Part shown: positions 1 through 10,700 of the stretch, piece by piece
Position numbering within the stretch: position 1 is the first letter of the stretch
Layout of the letters: each line of letters opens with the position of its first letter
Assembly: GCF_900109355.1 (NCBI RefSeq)
Contig: NZ_FOBF01000001.1
Coordinates: forward strand, 248,001 to 312,000
Reading direction: 5' to 3'
Origin: Nonomuraea pusilla
GTDB lineage: Bacteria > Actinomycetota > Actinomycetes > Streptosporangiales > Streptosporangiaceae
Length of the DNA: 64,000 bases
The notes under the pieces: model-generated
What the model was told of the DNA's origin: nothing
What the model saw: only the letters and a program-made list of their open reading frames with translations
The model's database searches: none
Translations under genes and position numbers: made by a program

Positions 1-2883
1 GTACACGGTCCCGCCGTTCTCGGTCCGGTACTCGTCGACGATGTCCTGCAACGCGAGGATGCGCAGCGCCCGCCGATTCAGCTGAGCCGCCTCCTCGGCA
101 CTACCCGCGACCGTCCGCTGCGCCCAGTCGGTCAGCCAGGTGGCGGTCTGCCGCTTAGCAAGTGAGTCGAACCCGGTGGCGCCATGTCCTCCGTCGACGA
201 AGAAGAGGGGCGCGGCGACCCCCCGAGGGAAGGCGGGCATGCCCGTCTCCCGACCGCCCCAGATCGGCCACCGCCGCGTCCCGGACTGCTCGATGTACCT
301 GCGCAGCCACGGATGGTAGAGCCCGCCCCTAAGCCGAAGCCGTTCCAGCAGACCACGCGCGTAAATGACATAGGCCTCCGGATCGTCCTGCAGCGTCACC
401 CTGCCCGGGATATGGCCGTGCGCCTCTCGCAGCAGCGCGCCCAGCGCGTCTAGGTCTGGAATGTCGACTCCGACTGCCGCCGTACGGGTCAACTCCAGCG
501 TGCGGCCGAGCCGTGAGCGCAGACCAAACTCCAGCTGGGTGGCGAAGATAAGCCGATCCTGGAGCATGTCCATCGCCGCCTGCACCGGCTCCCCCTCCAG
601 CAACCGGAACATCTCGGGCAGTCGCCGCAGGTCCGGCGGGATCAGCGAGGCGAGCCGTTCGGTCATGCCGACGTTCGCGTGCTCCTTCACCACGGACTCG
701 GCCGCGTCCAGCGCCAACTCGTGTACGGCAGTCGTCCCCGAGGCCGAAAGAGCGGCGGTCAGCAGCCCGCGGAAGGTGAACGAGAATGACCGGTGCGCGA
801 TGAACCCAGCCCGGTGGGTGGCATCCTGCACCGAGTCGGTGAAAGCCAGGAGCTTGCGTTCCTCTCCTCCCAGGTGTCGCTCGGAGAAGAGCTGCGTGGT
901 CGTCACCGACGCGAGTGTCGCCGTGCCAGCGCCCAAAAAGCGCATCCCGTCGTCGAGGCCACAGGACGGGCAGGTGTCCCCGCCCTTCTTGATCGGTCCC
1001 TCCCCGGTGATGACCGGAACGGTCCGGCTGTTCGGGTTGCGTTCTAATCGACAGCCCTCGGCGTCGAGGTGGAGGACGTGCGGCTCATGCACGGAGGCGC
1101 GGAGCATCCACCGCACCTTGCCCTCGCGCCGAGCCGCCGCCCGGTAGATCTCCAGCGGCCGGGTCTTGAGCTCCTGCCAGTCCATGGCCGCGTCCTTAGA
1201 GAGCGCAGCCCATCCAGACCTCCCGCAGTTGCGGCAGTACACGGCCGGGAGGTGGCAGCGGAGTGGAGCGGGGGGAAGAGCCTCAATGTCGGTATCGGCG
1301 TCGCTGTCCTCCGCTGCGGCGTCACGCTCGCGCAACTGGTAGACCGCGAGGTTTAGCCGGTTGGGTTTGCTGTCACCGGTCGGACCGTCATCGTCGAACC
1401 AGCGGAAGTGGGCCTCGGGGGTCGCCGCGCGAATCACTCGGGTGATCTCGCGTACCCAGAGCTGAGCCTCCACCTTCAGCAGCGGCGAGCCGTCGGGCTT
1501 CTGCGCCTTTGAAACCAGAGCGAGGAGGCGCAACAGCGCAGGGCCGAAGGACGGCTTGGGCATCCCGTCGCGCCGTGCCGCCCACGCCGGCCCCCCGCCG
1601 TGCACCGCGAACGGCCTGGCTATCTGCTCAATGGTCATCGGGGCGTCGGACGCCGACTCCAACAGCGCCTTCACCAGGATGTGGCTGCGGAGCCTGTTAC
1701 CCAGCTCCACCGGATCGCCGGTACCGACTCCGACCGTCAGCATGGCAATCTCGTCCAGGTCCCGATCGCTGCCGAGCGGGTCGGAGACTCTCGCCAGTTC
1801 GTCCGGCGTAGGGAACGGGAGCTCGAAGTCGATGTCGGGGCAGAATTCCGCCGGGGTCAGCCGCTCTTCGCCGATCAGCGAGTCCTCGCCGAACGGCGTC
1901 CCGAACACGCTCGTCGCGAACCTCAGCAGCTTGTCCTGGTCACTCTCGGCCGCCTGCTCGGCGAAACCGACGTCCGCCGCGTGCTCACTGGCGAGCGTCG
2001 CGGAGGTGGCCACCGGCGTGATCCGACCCAGGGGTCGGCCCGGTTCGTTCATTCCGGTCGCCGCGCCCAGGCGGCGCAGCAGCATCGCCACGTCGGTTCC
2101 CTGGGCGCCGTCGTAGGTGTGGAATTCGTCGAGCACGACGTACTGAAGTGTGTGGTTTCGCCACAGGCCGAGGTCCGGAACTCGCTGCAGGAGTAGGTCC
2201 AGCATCTTGTAGTTGGTGAGCAGGATGTCCGGTGGGTTGGCGCGGATTTCCTCCCGGTCGCGCAGCAACCGGACCGATTCGTGGTCAGGGAGGTTCGACG
2301 ACCCATAGTCCCGAGCGAACTCGCCAGGGTTCTCATCACCGGAGTCGTTGCCGCCCTGCTTATCTCGTCCGCTGGGGCTGCCGCCGATGTAGATGCCAGC
2401 GGTCACCTCGGCGAGTCGGGCGTCGCGGTTGAGCAGGTCGCTGATCCGGCGGGCTTGGTCGTCGGCGAGCGCGTTCATCGGGTAGAGCAGCAGGGCCTTG
2501 AGGCCCTTCCGGTCGCGCACGCGCACGCAGTGGTCCATGATCGGGATGAGAAACGACTCGGTCTTACCGGACCCGGTTCCGGTTGTTACGATCGTCGGCC
2601 TGGGCACCTGGCCCTTGGAAGAGAGCCGCATCCATGCACGCTCCTGGTGCAGAAACGGCGCGAAATCTTCCGGGCACCAGTCGAGGGCCTTTGCATAAGC
2701 GCCCGTGGCGCGCCTGAACCCAGCCCGTACCCTCAAGTACGGCCCACGAAATACACCGTTCTTCTCGTCATTGAGGAACCGTTCCAGCTCGGTGCGGACA
2801 TCGTCGTCGGCGAGCGCGAATGAGGTGGTGAGGTACTGGATGAGGCTCTTCTTGAGGTCCTCGACGGCGAGTGAGGGGATCAT
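1..2883 (-). CDS. drmA-like: DEAD/DEAH-box helicase of a DISARM-like system (DrmA-like), partial at left edge
   Basis: The frame is open from an ATG at 2883 to base 1, about 961 codons, and the C-terminus is outside the window. Helicase motif I TGTGSGKTE lies near residue 100, a YPMNALADDQ motif follows, and motif II DEFHTYDGAQGTD lies near residue 252. Cysteine pairs YCRNCG and CPSCG further on resemble the zinc knuckles of YprA/DUF1998-type helicases, and a LLAFTDSVQDATHRAG block follows. The ATG overlaps the methylase stop (ATGA), so the two are translationally coupled. In class 1 DISARM a helicase follows the methylase, and drmB (DUF1998) and drmC (PLD) would come next, outside this window. 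It could instead be a long single-chain DUF1998 helicase. Helicase is certain; the DISARM name is inferred from context. Confidence 0.7.
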   Translation of the reverse strand, partial: MIPSLAVEDLKKSLIQYLTTSFALADDDVRTELERFLNDEKNGVFRGPYLRVRAGFRRATGAYAKALDWCPEDFAPFLHQERAWMRLSSKGQVPRPTIVTTGTGSGKTESFLIPIMDHCVRVRDRKGLKALLLYPMNALADDQARRISDLLNRDARLAEVTAGIYIGGSPSGRDKQGGNDSGDENPGEFARDYGSSNLPDHESVRLLRDREEIRANPPDILLTNYKMLDLLLQRVPDLGLWRNHTLQYVVLDEFHTYDGAQGTDVAMLLRRLGAATGMNEPGRPLGRITPVATSATLASEHAADVGFAEQAAESDQDKLLRFATSVFGTPFGEDSLIGEERLTPAEFCPDIDFELPFPTPDELARVSDPLGSDRDLDEIAMLTVGVGTGDPVELGNRLRSHILVKALLESASDAPMTIEQIARPFAVHGGGPAWAARRDGMPKPSFGPALLRLLALVSKAQKPDGSPLLKVEAQLWVREITRVIRAATPEAHFRWFDDDGPTGDSKPNRLNLAVYQLRERDAAAEDSDADTDIEALPPAPLRCHLPAVYCRNCGRSGWAALSKDAAMDWQELKTRPLEIYRAAARREGKVRWMLRASVHEPHVLHLDAEGCRLERNPNSRTVPVITGEGPIKKGGDTCPSCGLDDGMRFLGAGTATLASVTTTQLFSERHLGGEERKLLAFTDSVQDATHRAGFIAHRSFSFTFRGLLTAALSASGTTAVHELALDAAESVVKEHANVGMTERLASLIPPDLRRLPEMFRLLEGEPVQAAMDMLQDRLIFATQLEFGLRSRLGRTLELTRTAAVGVDIPDLDALGALLREAHGHIPGRVTLQDDPEAYVIYARGLLERLRLRGGLYHPWLRRYIEQSGTRRWPIWGGRETGMPAFPRGVAAPLFFVDGGHGATGFDSLAKRQTATWLTDWAQRTVAGSAEEAAQLNRRALRILALQDIVDEYRTENGGTVY

Positions 2884-5800
2884 GGCTCGGTCACCTCGGG
2901 ATACTCGCCCGCCTCCAGACGGCGCTGGAACTCCTCGTACGCCCGAGTCATCTCCTTCTCCCTGTCAGGCACGACCCACCCGTTTGGAATCACGGGGGAT
3001 TCGGACTCACCAAGCTTGAAGGCCCTCCACTTCTTTGCTACTTCTCCCTCCGCTGCGGTCTGCGCCGCCCCGCTGGGGGCAGCTTCGGCAGCGACCGCAT
3101 GACCATCGTCACCGAAGAGAAGACCTTGTTCGTATCGCCGCATGAGCCCAAATTGAGTCCGATACATCGTACATAGATCTTCTATCTTAATACGAAGCAT
3201 CATTGAGACGATAACGTCAATCTCCAGGCACGCCAATCGACGATGAAAATCGACTCGAAGAGGAGTGTCTCCAGTCCAGGAGCCGCTAACATCTCCGAGT
3301 GCAACCTCAAATGGATCTTCCTGTGTCCAAGAATCCTTCGTCCATGCAGGATCGAATAACATTTCCCACAAGGGGGAATAGTCCGCGGTGAGGCAGTTAA
3401 GACGCATCACCCTAAGCTTCAGTGGACGAATTAGCCTCAAGTCAACAGGCAAGGGAAGTCTATCAATTTCTGCTTTAGTAATATGTTCGACGCCGGATAC
3501 TCGGAGCATAAAGTCGTAAGGCATCGACGAGAGTAGGCCAGCAAGGAGAACGCTATCATCATCGGTTGATGCTGCAAGAGAACGACACATGTGAACATGG
3601 CTCACGTTCGGAGGCAAGAGTGCGGGAGAAAGAGTCCTTTCCATGTTCACGTCAACGAATTCTCGTATCAAAACACGCCATGCGTACCACATGTCAGACC
3701 GCCCCTCTGCTGCATGGCTTTTGCGCGCAGCGGAACGATCCAGCAATTCGAAGTTGGTTCGAGGAGTGAAGTCTTGCTCGATTTTGCTCGCGTCGACTTT
3801 GATGTAGTCGCGATGATTCTTTCCGAGCGGACCTGGCTCCTTTGCGAAGGGGTTAGCGATTCCAATGAATGGGGACTGAAATATAACATCCCTCAAAGAT
3901 CTTGGACGATGAGTCCGCTTTCTAATGTACCCCTTCGCTTTGGCGGAGGTCTCAGTGAATCCGCTACTGGCTGAAAGGCCAAGATCTCCACATCGTCTCG
4001 AATGAGAGGTAATCTCCTCAATCATTCTTGCATCGAAGGTCGATATGGGGCGCAACAGTCCTGGACTTGTTTTCCGCCAATCCAATCCTAGGAATCTGCT
4101 CCAGACGGAGAGGACATGGCCACTCACGGTAACTCGTCGCTCTGGGTGAGGCCTGCGATCCCAATTTCCATTGAGGAGTTTAACCCCAGGAAGATCCCCC
4201 CCTTCGTCACTACTGAACGATCCATCCAGCGTCTGTGCTAAATGAATTCCCGAGACATGCACAAAACTAATGGCCCTCGGACTCCCGTAAATATTGACCG
4301 AGAATTCTTCTGTATTCCCAAGGTCCTCAAACAGGTACGCCTGGTTTACAAAGGCGAAGTGCCTCCGCAGCCGCCGATAGCAAAGCTCTCTATAGGTTGA
4401 CCCGGAAACCCCTTCTATGTGGCCATCCTGGTGAATAAGTGCAACGATTCCCGACTGTATGGAATTTCGTCTAGTAAGCTCAATAAAGGAAAGATATAGA
4501 TTGGCCTGGTCCTCTTCCAGGTCTGGCCACAAGCACTTATCGTTAATAAACCTTCTGGTCGCCTCATTGCTTCCCAGGTCCATCAAGAATTCTCTTCTGA
4601 TATTTGGGGTAGCGAGCAACATTCTTCGCAGTGAGAGAAAGTCTGACGATCCTTTAGACATTTCCAGCGAGGCTCGTGGTTCATATTCCGCCAGGAACTG
4701 CGGTTCAGTCCACTCCGGCCTTCTCCATGGGGGATTTCCCACTTGGAGGTGGAAGCCGCCCTTAGCGAAGACCTGGGCAAACTCGAGCTCCCAGTGAAAG
4801 AAGCCCTCCCGCTTGGCTATCTCGTTTAGAACCGCCCACCATGCGAACCGTTCGTCAACGGCGATCTCCGCGATGGGCTTGCATCGGGCGATGAACCGGT
4901 CCTGAGCGTCCTCCTCTGCTCGGGAGGCGAACCCAGGGGCCGGAGTGAACAGCCCGTAGACGTCGTCGATGTGCGCGTTGCCCTTCTTCCCGCGCGGCTT
5001 CGCCTTCTCCGGCTGGATGCCGAGGACGGCTTCGCAGAAGTCGAGCCACTGGCCGAGCGTCGGCGGCGCGACGTCGAGGTCCTGGCCGACTGGCCAGAAC
5101 CAGAGGGCGCACCAGGCGTCCATCACGGTCTTCAGACGGTTGTACGGCGACTCCCAGTCCTCGTACAGCGCCCTGACGACCTCGTCGCGGGTCACCGTCC
5201 CGGAGGCCGGTGCGGGTAAAGGGCGGTCCTCGGGTCTGAGCCCCCAAATGGGGATCCGCCGCCGGATCTCATCCTCCGAGGCGGCGATACGCTTGCGGGT
5301 CAGCTCCCAGAGCCGCTCCACACGCTGGGCCAGCGCGATCAGCCGCTTCTGTGTCGCTGCGTCGCTGATTGAGGGCCGGATCGATCTCCGCCACTCCCTG
5401 AGCTGGTCCCGCTCGTCCGAGGCGAGCTCCTTGGCCTGGTTCGCGTCGACGATCGCGGCCCAGCCCTCGGACGGCAGCAGGAAGTGGTGGACCTCACCCT
5501 CGTTGAGCCGGTCGATCACCTGGTTGGGGTCGTCCTCGTCGGTTAGGTCGCAGGTCAGCGCCCGGTCGAGGGGCGGGGTCGTCCGCCAGGTGCCGGTCTT
5601 GAGCTGGTCAATGTGGTAGACGGCCCGGCGGGCGCCGATCAGTGAGTTGCCGCGCCGCAGATGCAGCCCGAACCAGGGCGCTTCGAGGCCCTGATGCATA
5701 ACGTTGAGCCAGATCGAGACCTCGGCGAGCTCGACGGCGGTGGCGTTGAGGTCGACACCATAGCAGTTGTGCAGCGCGATATAGGCCTTGACCTTCTGCT

Positions 5801-7784
5801 TCTCCCGCTCCAGTTCCTCGGGCAGCAGCTTGACGCCCTGCCTGTTTTGCGCGAGCCGCATGTAGCGGTCGGCCAGCTGGTTGATGACCTCATTGAGAAA
5901 CGCTCCTGAACCCAGCGCCGGCTCGCAGATGGTGATGTCGAGGATGTCTCGCGGATCGGTTGCCTCGGTGAGCAGTTCCTCCAGAGCGTGCCGCACGGTG
6001 CACTCGGTGAGTACCTCGGGGGTGTAGTAGGAGGCCGAGCGCTGCCGCTCCCGGCCGGAGAGCCGGTAGACGAACGAGCCTTTGTCGTGGACGATCGGTT
6101 TCGGCTCACCGGTGACTGGGTCGGGGCGCTTGACGATGTACTTGGCGTACCGGCTCGACTCCCCGATCGGGACGATCCAGGTGCCCTTCGACGGGTCGGG
6201 TTTCTCTTTCTCGTCTTCGGCTCCGGTGCGGCCCGCGATTTTCACCGTCTGGGCGACCTCGTTCACGTCCTCGGGAGCAAAAAACCCCGTGTAGGACATC
6301 AGCCCTTCATAGACGGCGCCGAGCTGATTGATGCCGAGCTGTGCGTAGGAGATGAACCCGCGCTGGCCGTTCTTCCTGCCCCGTCGGGACTCCGGGCTGA
6401 GCATGAGCATGTTGAGCACCCGCCACAGGCACTTGTTCCGAAGCCGGGTGTCCACCACCTTCTCGCCGACCCGGACACGGTCTCCAATGAGCGGTGTGCT
6501 GCCAGGATCGAACAGGGTCGATTTCAACGCCTCGAAGCGGATTCCCTCGCGGCCGAGGGGGATCTGGTTACCATCCTCGTCGAGGACTGGCCCCGGCATA
6601 GTGGGCGGCTGGTACCCCTGGTCGACGAGGGAGAAGAGCAGCGCCAGAGAGTCGTGGAGGTAGAGCCCGTGTTCTGCCTCTTCGGGCAGGTCGTAGCTGA
6701 CGGTCTCGCCGAGCCGCGCAAGGCCATACCCCTCCTTGTACGCCTCGCTCTTGCCTGGCAGGATGCCGAGCTCCGGCCGGGCCTCGGCGTACAACAGGAA
6801 GAGGATCCGGTAGAGATACCGCAGTGACTGCTCGGTGAGCCGCCGGGCAAGATCGTCACCGAGGTCCTCATGGTCGGCCTCCTGCTCACGGACCCGGTCG
6901 AGGATCTCCTGCGCGATCAGCTCCACCGATTGGCGCAGCGCTTCGCGCAGTTCCTTGGAGACGCTGACCGCGTGCTTGCGCCCATTGCCCACCAGGTCGG
7001 CGAGGGCGCTCTGCCCGTCATGAGTGATCAGGGACTCCGCGCCGAACAACGCGGCAACTGTCTCCAGCTCCCCGCCCGGCGTGTCGTCCTTGGCGTGCAG
7101 CGCTTGGCTCAGGTCGACCGCCAAGTATCCACCCGGCCAGGCCTTACTGTCGGCGAGAAGGACGACGTTGCCCGCGAGCAGCAGCACATAGCGGGGTGCT
7201 TCCTCGCAGCCGAAGAGGAACTCGACGGCCTTGCCCGCGTGGTCGATCTCCTCGCTGCCGTCAAGCCGGATGGGGGTGAGAAGGCGGCATCCGCCGTCCT
7301 TGTCGAGGATCCCCTCCGGGTCGGTGGCCCAGGTGGCGTCGAGCGCGATGAGTTCAAGCCCGGACGGGCCGGCCACTGCTAGCGCTACCGGCACCTGACG
7401 CTGCTGATCGAGGAAGACGAGGTCCAGGTCCGTTCGGCGTAGCCAGCCTTCAGGGTCACCGTCCGGTGCGGTGAAGCATAGGGCCCGGAGGATCTCGTTA
7501 TTCAGCTCTCGGATCTGTTCGATGACCAACGGATCGTGCAGCGCGTCAAAGCCGGGATTATCTCCGAGCCGCTCGGTGATTCGGGTACGGTGCTCGAAAA
7601 ACCGCTTGCCGAACCCTTTGAGCCCCTGCGCTGAGCTGAACGGGCCTACAGCCGAATTCTCTGCCCCGGTCTTCTCGGCTTGGCGCCAGCGCTTGCGAAG
7701 ACCTTCCAGGTCGTTCTTGAGTAGGGCAGCCAGGTAGTGCGAGGAGATGTACTCGCCCTGGTTGACGATCGACTTGAACGTCAT
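2880..7784 (-). CDS. drmMI-like: Eco57I-type adenine-specific DNA methylase (DrmMI-like)
   Basis: This is a 1634-residue N6-adenine methyltransferase. SAM-binding motif I appears as EPALGSGAFL near residue 618, preceded by the SAYYTPEVL block of gamma-type methylases. Catalytic motif IV appears as NPPW near residue 1015. The long C-terminal half should hold the target-recognition domain. It sits between an SNF2 helicase (8-bp gap) and a DEAD helicase (4-bp overlap), the drmD-drmMI-drmA order of class 1 DISARM, where it would mark host DNA as self. The part encoded at roughly 3130-4780 is clearly less GC-rich than the rest (26/60 GC at 3181-3240 against 43/60 at 5281-5340), suggesting an exchanged recognition region. 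A stand-alone type IIG-like restriction-modification protein is the alternative. Confidence 0.8.
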   Translation of the reverse strand: MTFKSIVNQGEYISSHYLAALLKNDLEGLRKRWRQAEKTGAENSAVGPFSSAQGLKGFGKRFFEHRTRITERLGDNPGFDALHDPLVIEQIRELNNEILRALCFTAPDGDPEGWLRRTDLDLVFLDQQRQVPVALAVAGPSGLELIALDATWATDPEGILDKDGGCRLLTPIRLDGSEEIDHAGKAVEFLFGCEEAPRYVLLLAGNVVLLADSKAWPGGYLAVDLSQALHAKDDTPGGELETVAALFGAESLITHDGQSALADLVGNGRKHAVSVSKELREALRQSVELIAQEILDRVREQEADHEDLGDDLARRLTEQSLRYLYRILFLLYAEARPELGILPGKSEAYKEGYGLARLGETVSYDLPEEAEHGLYLHDSLALLFSLVDQGYQPPTMPGPVLDEDGNQIPLGREGIRFEALKSTLFDPGSTPLIGDRVRVGEKVVDTRLRNKCLWRVLNMLMLSPESRRGRKNGQRGFISYAQLGINQLGAVYEGLMSYTGFFAPEDVNEVAQTVKIAGRTGAEDEKEKPDPSKGTWIVPIGESSRYAKYIVKRPDPVTGEPKPIVHDKGSFVYRLSGRERQRSASYYTPEVLTECTVRHALEELLTEATDPRDILDITICEPALGSGAFLNEVINQLADRYMRLAQNRQGVKLLPEELEREKQKVKAYIALHNCYGVDLNATAVELAEVSIWLNVMHQGLEAPWFGLHLRRGNSLIGARRAVYHIDQLKTGTWRTTPPLDRALTCDLTDEDDPNQVIDRLNEGEVHHFLLPSEGWAAIVDANQAKELASDERDQLREWRRSIRPSISDAATQKRLIALAQRVERLWELTRKRIAASEDEIRRRIPIWGLRPEDRPLPAPASGTVTRDEVVRALYEDWESPYNRLKTVMDAWCALWFWPVGQDLDVAPPTLGQWLDFCEAVLGIQPEKAKPRGKKGNAHIDDVYGLFTPAPGFASRAEEDAQDRFIARCKPIAEIAVDERFAWWAVLNEIAKREGFFHWELEFAQVFAKGGFHLQVGNPPWRRPEWTEPQFLAEYEPRASLEMSKGSSDFLSLRRMLLATPNIRREFLMDLGSNEATRRFINDKCLWPDLEEDQANLYLSFIELTRRNSIQSGIVALIHQDGHIEGVSGSTYRELCYRRLRRHFAFVNQAYLFEDLGNTEEFSVNIYGSPRAISFVHVSGIHLAQTLDGSFSSDEGGDLPGVKLLNGNWDRRPHPERRVTVSGHVLSVWSRFLGLDWRKTSPGLLRPISTFDARMIEEITSHSRRCGDLGLSASSGFTETSAKAKGYIRKRTHRPRSLRDVIFQSPFIGIANPFAKEPGPLGKNHRDYIKVDASKIEQDFTPRTNFELLDRSAARKSHAAEGRSDMWYAWRVLIREFVDVNMERTLSPALLPPNVSHVHMCRSLAASTDDDSVLLAGLLSSMPYDFMLRVSGVEHITKAEIDRLPLPVDLRLIRPLKLRVMRLNCLTADYSPLWEMLFDPAWTKDSWTQEDPFEVALGDVSGSWTGDTPLRVDFHRRLACLEIDVIVSMMLRIKIEDLCTMYRTQFGLMRRYEQGLLFGDDGHAVAAEAAPSGAAQTAAEGEVAKKWRAFKLGESESPVIPNGWVVPDREKEMTRAYEEFQRRLEAGEYPEVTEP

Positions 7785-7791
7785 GGCGCTT

Positions 7792-10700
7792 CTACTCCCC
7801 CTTCTGAACGGGGACGAGTACGGCGATCAGCCGGAGCATCGGCTCACCGTCGGTGGCAAGCTCCTCGATCAGTTCCTTGAGTGCCGTCGCGGTCTTCCTG
7901 ACCCGCTTCTCAGCCCTTGCGCGAACCCCGATGAGCGTTAACTGCTCGAACCGCACCGCGTTCTCCTTCTCCCACACCGCAAGCCGTTCCGCGTACTCCT
8001 GCAGAGGCGCCATTAACCGGTCTTCTTCGGCGGCGCGCCGCCGGCGCATCTCAGCCCGGGCGGCTTCGATCGCGGCGGGCACCCGGGCCTGGAGCGCGGT
8101 GAGATCACCCACGTCGCGCAGATGCATCTCACCGTTGACGTGCGCGTCGTGCAGCACCTGGACGAACTCACGGGGATCAAGGGCGAACCCGGTCGGCAGT
8201 GCCCGGAACGCCATCCATGCCATGACGGTCGGCTTACCCTGCCGGTTGGAGTAGCGGCCGTTGACTAGGAAGACCGGCTCGGGGACGTGGGCCGCGATGA
8301 CCGGCGCGGTCAGCCTGTGAGTCCCGGCGTTCTCCGCCGCGTTGCTCGCGAGCACTTTGTCGACGAGCCACTCGATTACGGGGTGTTGATCGGTGAGATA
8401 GGAGATGTCCGGCCAGCCAGACTCCTGCGCCTTCTGCTCCTTGGTCGCCGCACCTTTGCGCTTGGGCTTCTCACCGCTGTTCTTCCGGGCGAGTTCCAGC
8501 CGCCGCCGAGCGACGTCTGCGGAGAACGTCAACGTCATCTTCATGAGCACCTGGCGCTCGTCGAGATACGACTGGGGCAGCGCGCTAAGGCGGCGCTGCA
8601 AATCGGACAACCGGCCGGTGTCCCGATTCAGCTCGAACTCAAAGGTATCTGGGTAGTCGGCGGGTTCTAACCAGGTCAGCCCGATGGCCGCGGACGGATC
8701 ACCGTACGCCTCTGTGAAGGCGTCCTTCACGAATTCCTTCATAGAGGGGAAAAGCCGTGACTGCCGCAGCACCTCGTCCTCGGACCGTGACCTCGCAACG
8801 CCGGCGTCCGCCGCGACGGACCGAGCCGCGGCGAGGAAGATGTCGTCTTCGTCGTCCGGCTTGTCGGGCACGACCTCATCGATGTCCCGACCGGCGAGAT
8901 AGGCCTTCTCGATGCTCTCGGCCTCGCGCTCCTCGTCGCGGAAGCCCATTAGAGCACCGGCCTCACCGAGCGTGCGGTGCGCGGCGTCCTCTTTCCTCGC
9001 CAGCGCCTTCGAGACGGTCTCGTCGGCATCATGTGCCGGATCGGCCGACCGGTGGATCAACACCCTGATCTGCGGTGAGGCCCGCTGGCCGTACCGGTCA
9101 ATCCTACCGTTGCGTTGCTCGATCGTGATCAGCGACCACGGGATGTCGTAGTGCACAAGGTTGTGGCACTGGCGGTGCAGGTTCACGCCCTCGGCAGCGA
9201 TGTCGCTGGTTAGCAGGACGCGCACATCACTGTCCTCCAAGGCGAAGTCCTTCACAATGCGTTGCTGGGCGTCGTCGGACTGTCCGCCGTGCAGGATGCG
9301 GATCGGGCCGGTGACACCCTTCTCCTTGCCCACCGCGACAGGCTGCTCAAAGTCCAGCCTGCCGGGCAGCACCTCGTACAGCCAGTCGATGGTGGCCTTC
9401 CGCTCGGAAAAGATCACTACCCGCGTCGGCGACTTCGGGCCGACTCTGATCTCCTTCAGCTCCTTCACCAGCGCGGTCAGCTTCGCGGGATCGGGACTGC
9501 CCTCCGCTGCCGCCTCGGATCTGACCACCTCGGCAAGGGTCTGTAGTCTTTCGAGTGCCTCACGTTCGAGGAGGTACTGGCCGGTGCGCCCTGGGTCCTT
9601 CTTGATCCGTTTCCCGACTTCGTTGATCCGCTCGTCGATGGTCGCGAGCAGTGCCGTGTGCGAGGAGAGGAACGCCTTGAGCAGCGTGATCGGGAAGAGC
9701 TGGCTGCCCTGCCCGGTGAGTGGAGCGGTCCGCCCATCCGGGGGTCTGATCCAGGTTTCGTACAGCTCATCGAGGACCGCTTCCTCTGCCTTGGTCGCCG
9801 GGCAGTCCACGAACTTCGGTTGGGCGCGTTTCGCCCACTCCGCGCCGATCTGTGCCGCGACGTCCGGGCTCATCTTGTGCCGGCGGACGTAGAGATGCTC
9901 GAGCTGCTCACGTGTCGCGCGCTGCTTAACGTCCACTATCGCCGTAGGGTCGATCAGACTGATGAGCTCGTTGAAGGATTCGTCGTCACCGTTGTGCGGG
10001 GTGGCCGAGGCCAAGATGAACGCGTGTGTGGTCGGGGCGAGCACCCGGGCGAGCTGGTTATTCCGTGAGGTCTTGCTGATCAGCTTGTGCGACTCGTCCA
10101 TGACGACGGCGTCCCACTCCACTCCGCGCAACTGCTCGCGGTAGCGGGCACTCTTGAGCGTGTCAATCGAGGCGATGACCCGCTTGTAGTAGTCGAAGGG
10201 GTTGCGGCCGGCGGGCAGGCGCTGTTGCATCCGCGCGATCCCCGTTGAGTCCAGCGCGACCAGCGGGATCGCGAAGCGCGTCCACAGCTCGTGTTGGAAC
10301 TGCTCCAGGATGTGCCGCGGGGTCACCACTAGGATTCGATCTCCGCGGCCGCGGCGGATCAGCTCGGAGAGGAGCAGACCGATCTCCAGGGTCTTGCCGA
10401 GCCCGACCGCGTCTGCAATGAGGAGGCGAGGACGCAGGTTGGCGAAGGCGCGTTTCGATGGCTCCCGCTGGTAGAGCAGGTCGTCTACCAGGTGGGAACC
10501 GACAGTGGCCAGCCTCTGTTCTCCCTGCGGGAGCGGCGTCTTGCGCAGCAGTGCCTCGATGAACAGACGAGAACGGCGGAAGCCCTCCGTGGAATCCTTG
10601 ACGAGGTAGGTGTGCTCGGGAAGGAGCGGCTTGATCCTGTCGAGTCCTTCCGCATGGAAGAAGATCGCGGTCTGGTCGCGGACGAGCGGGGAGGTTCCAG

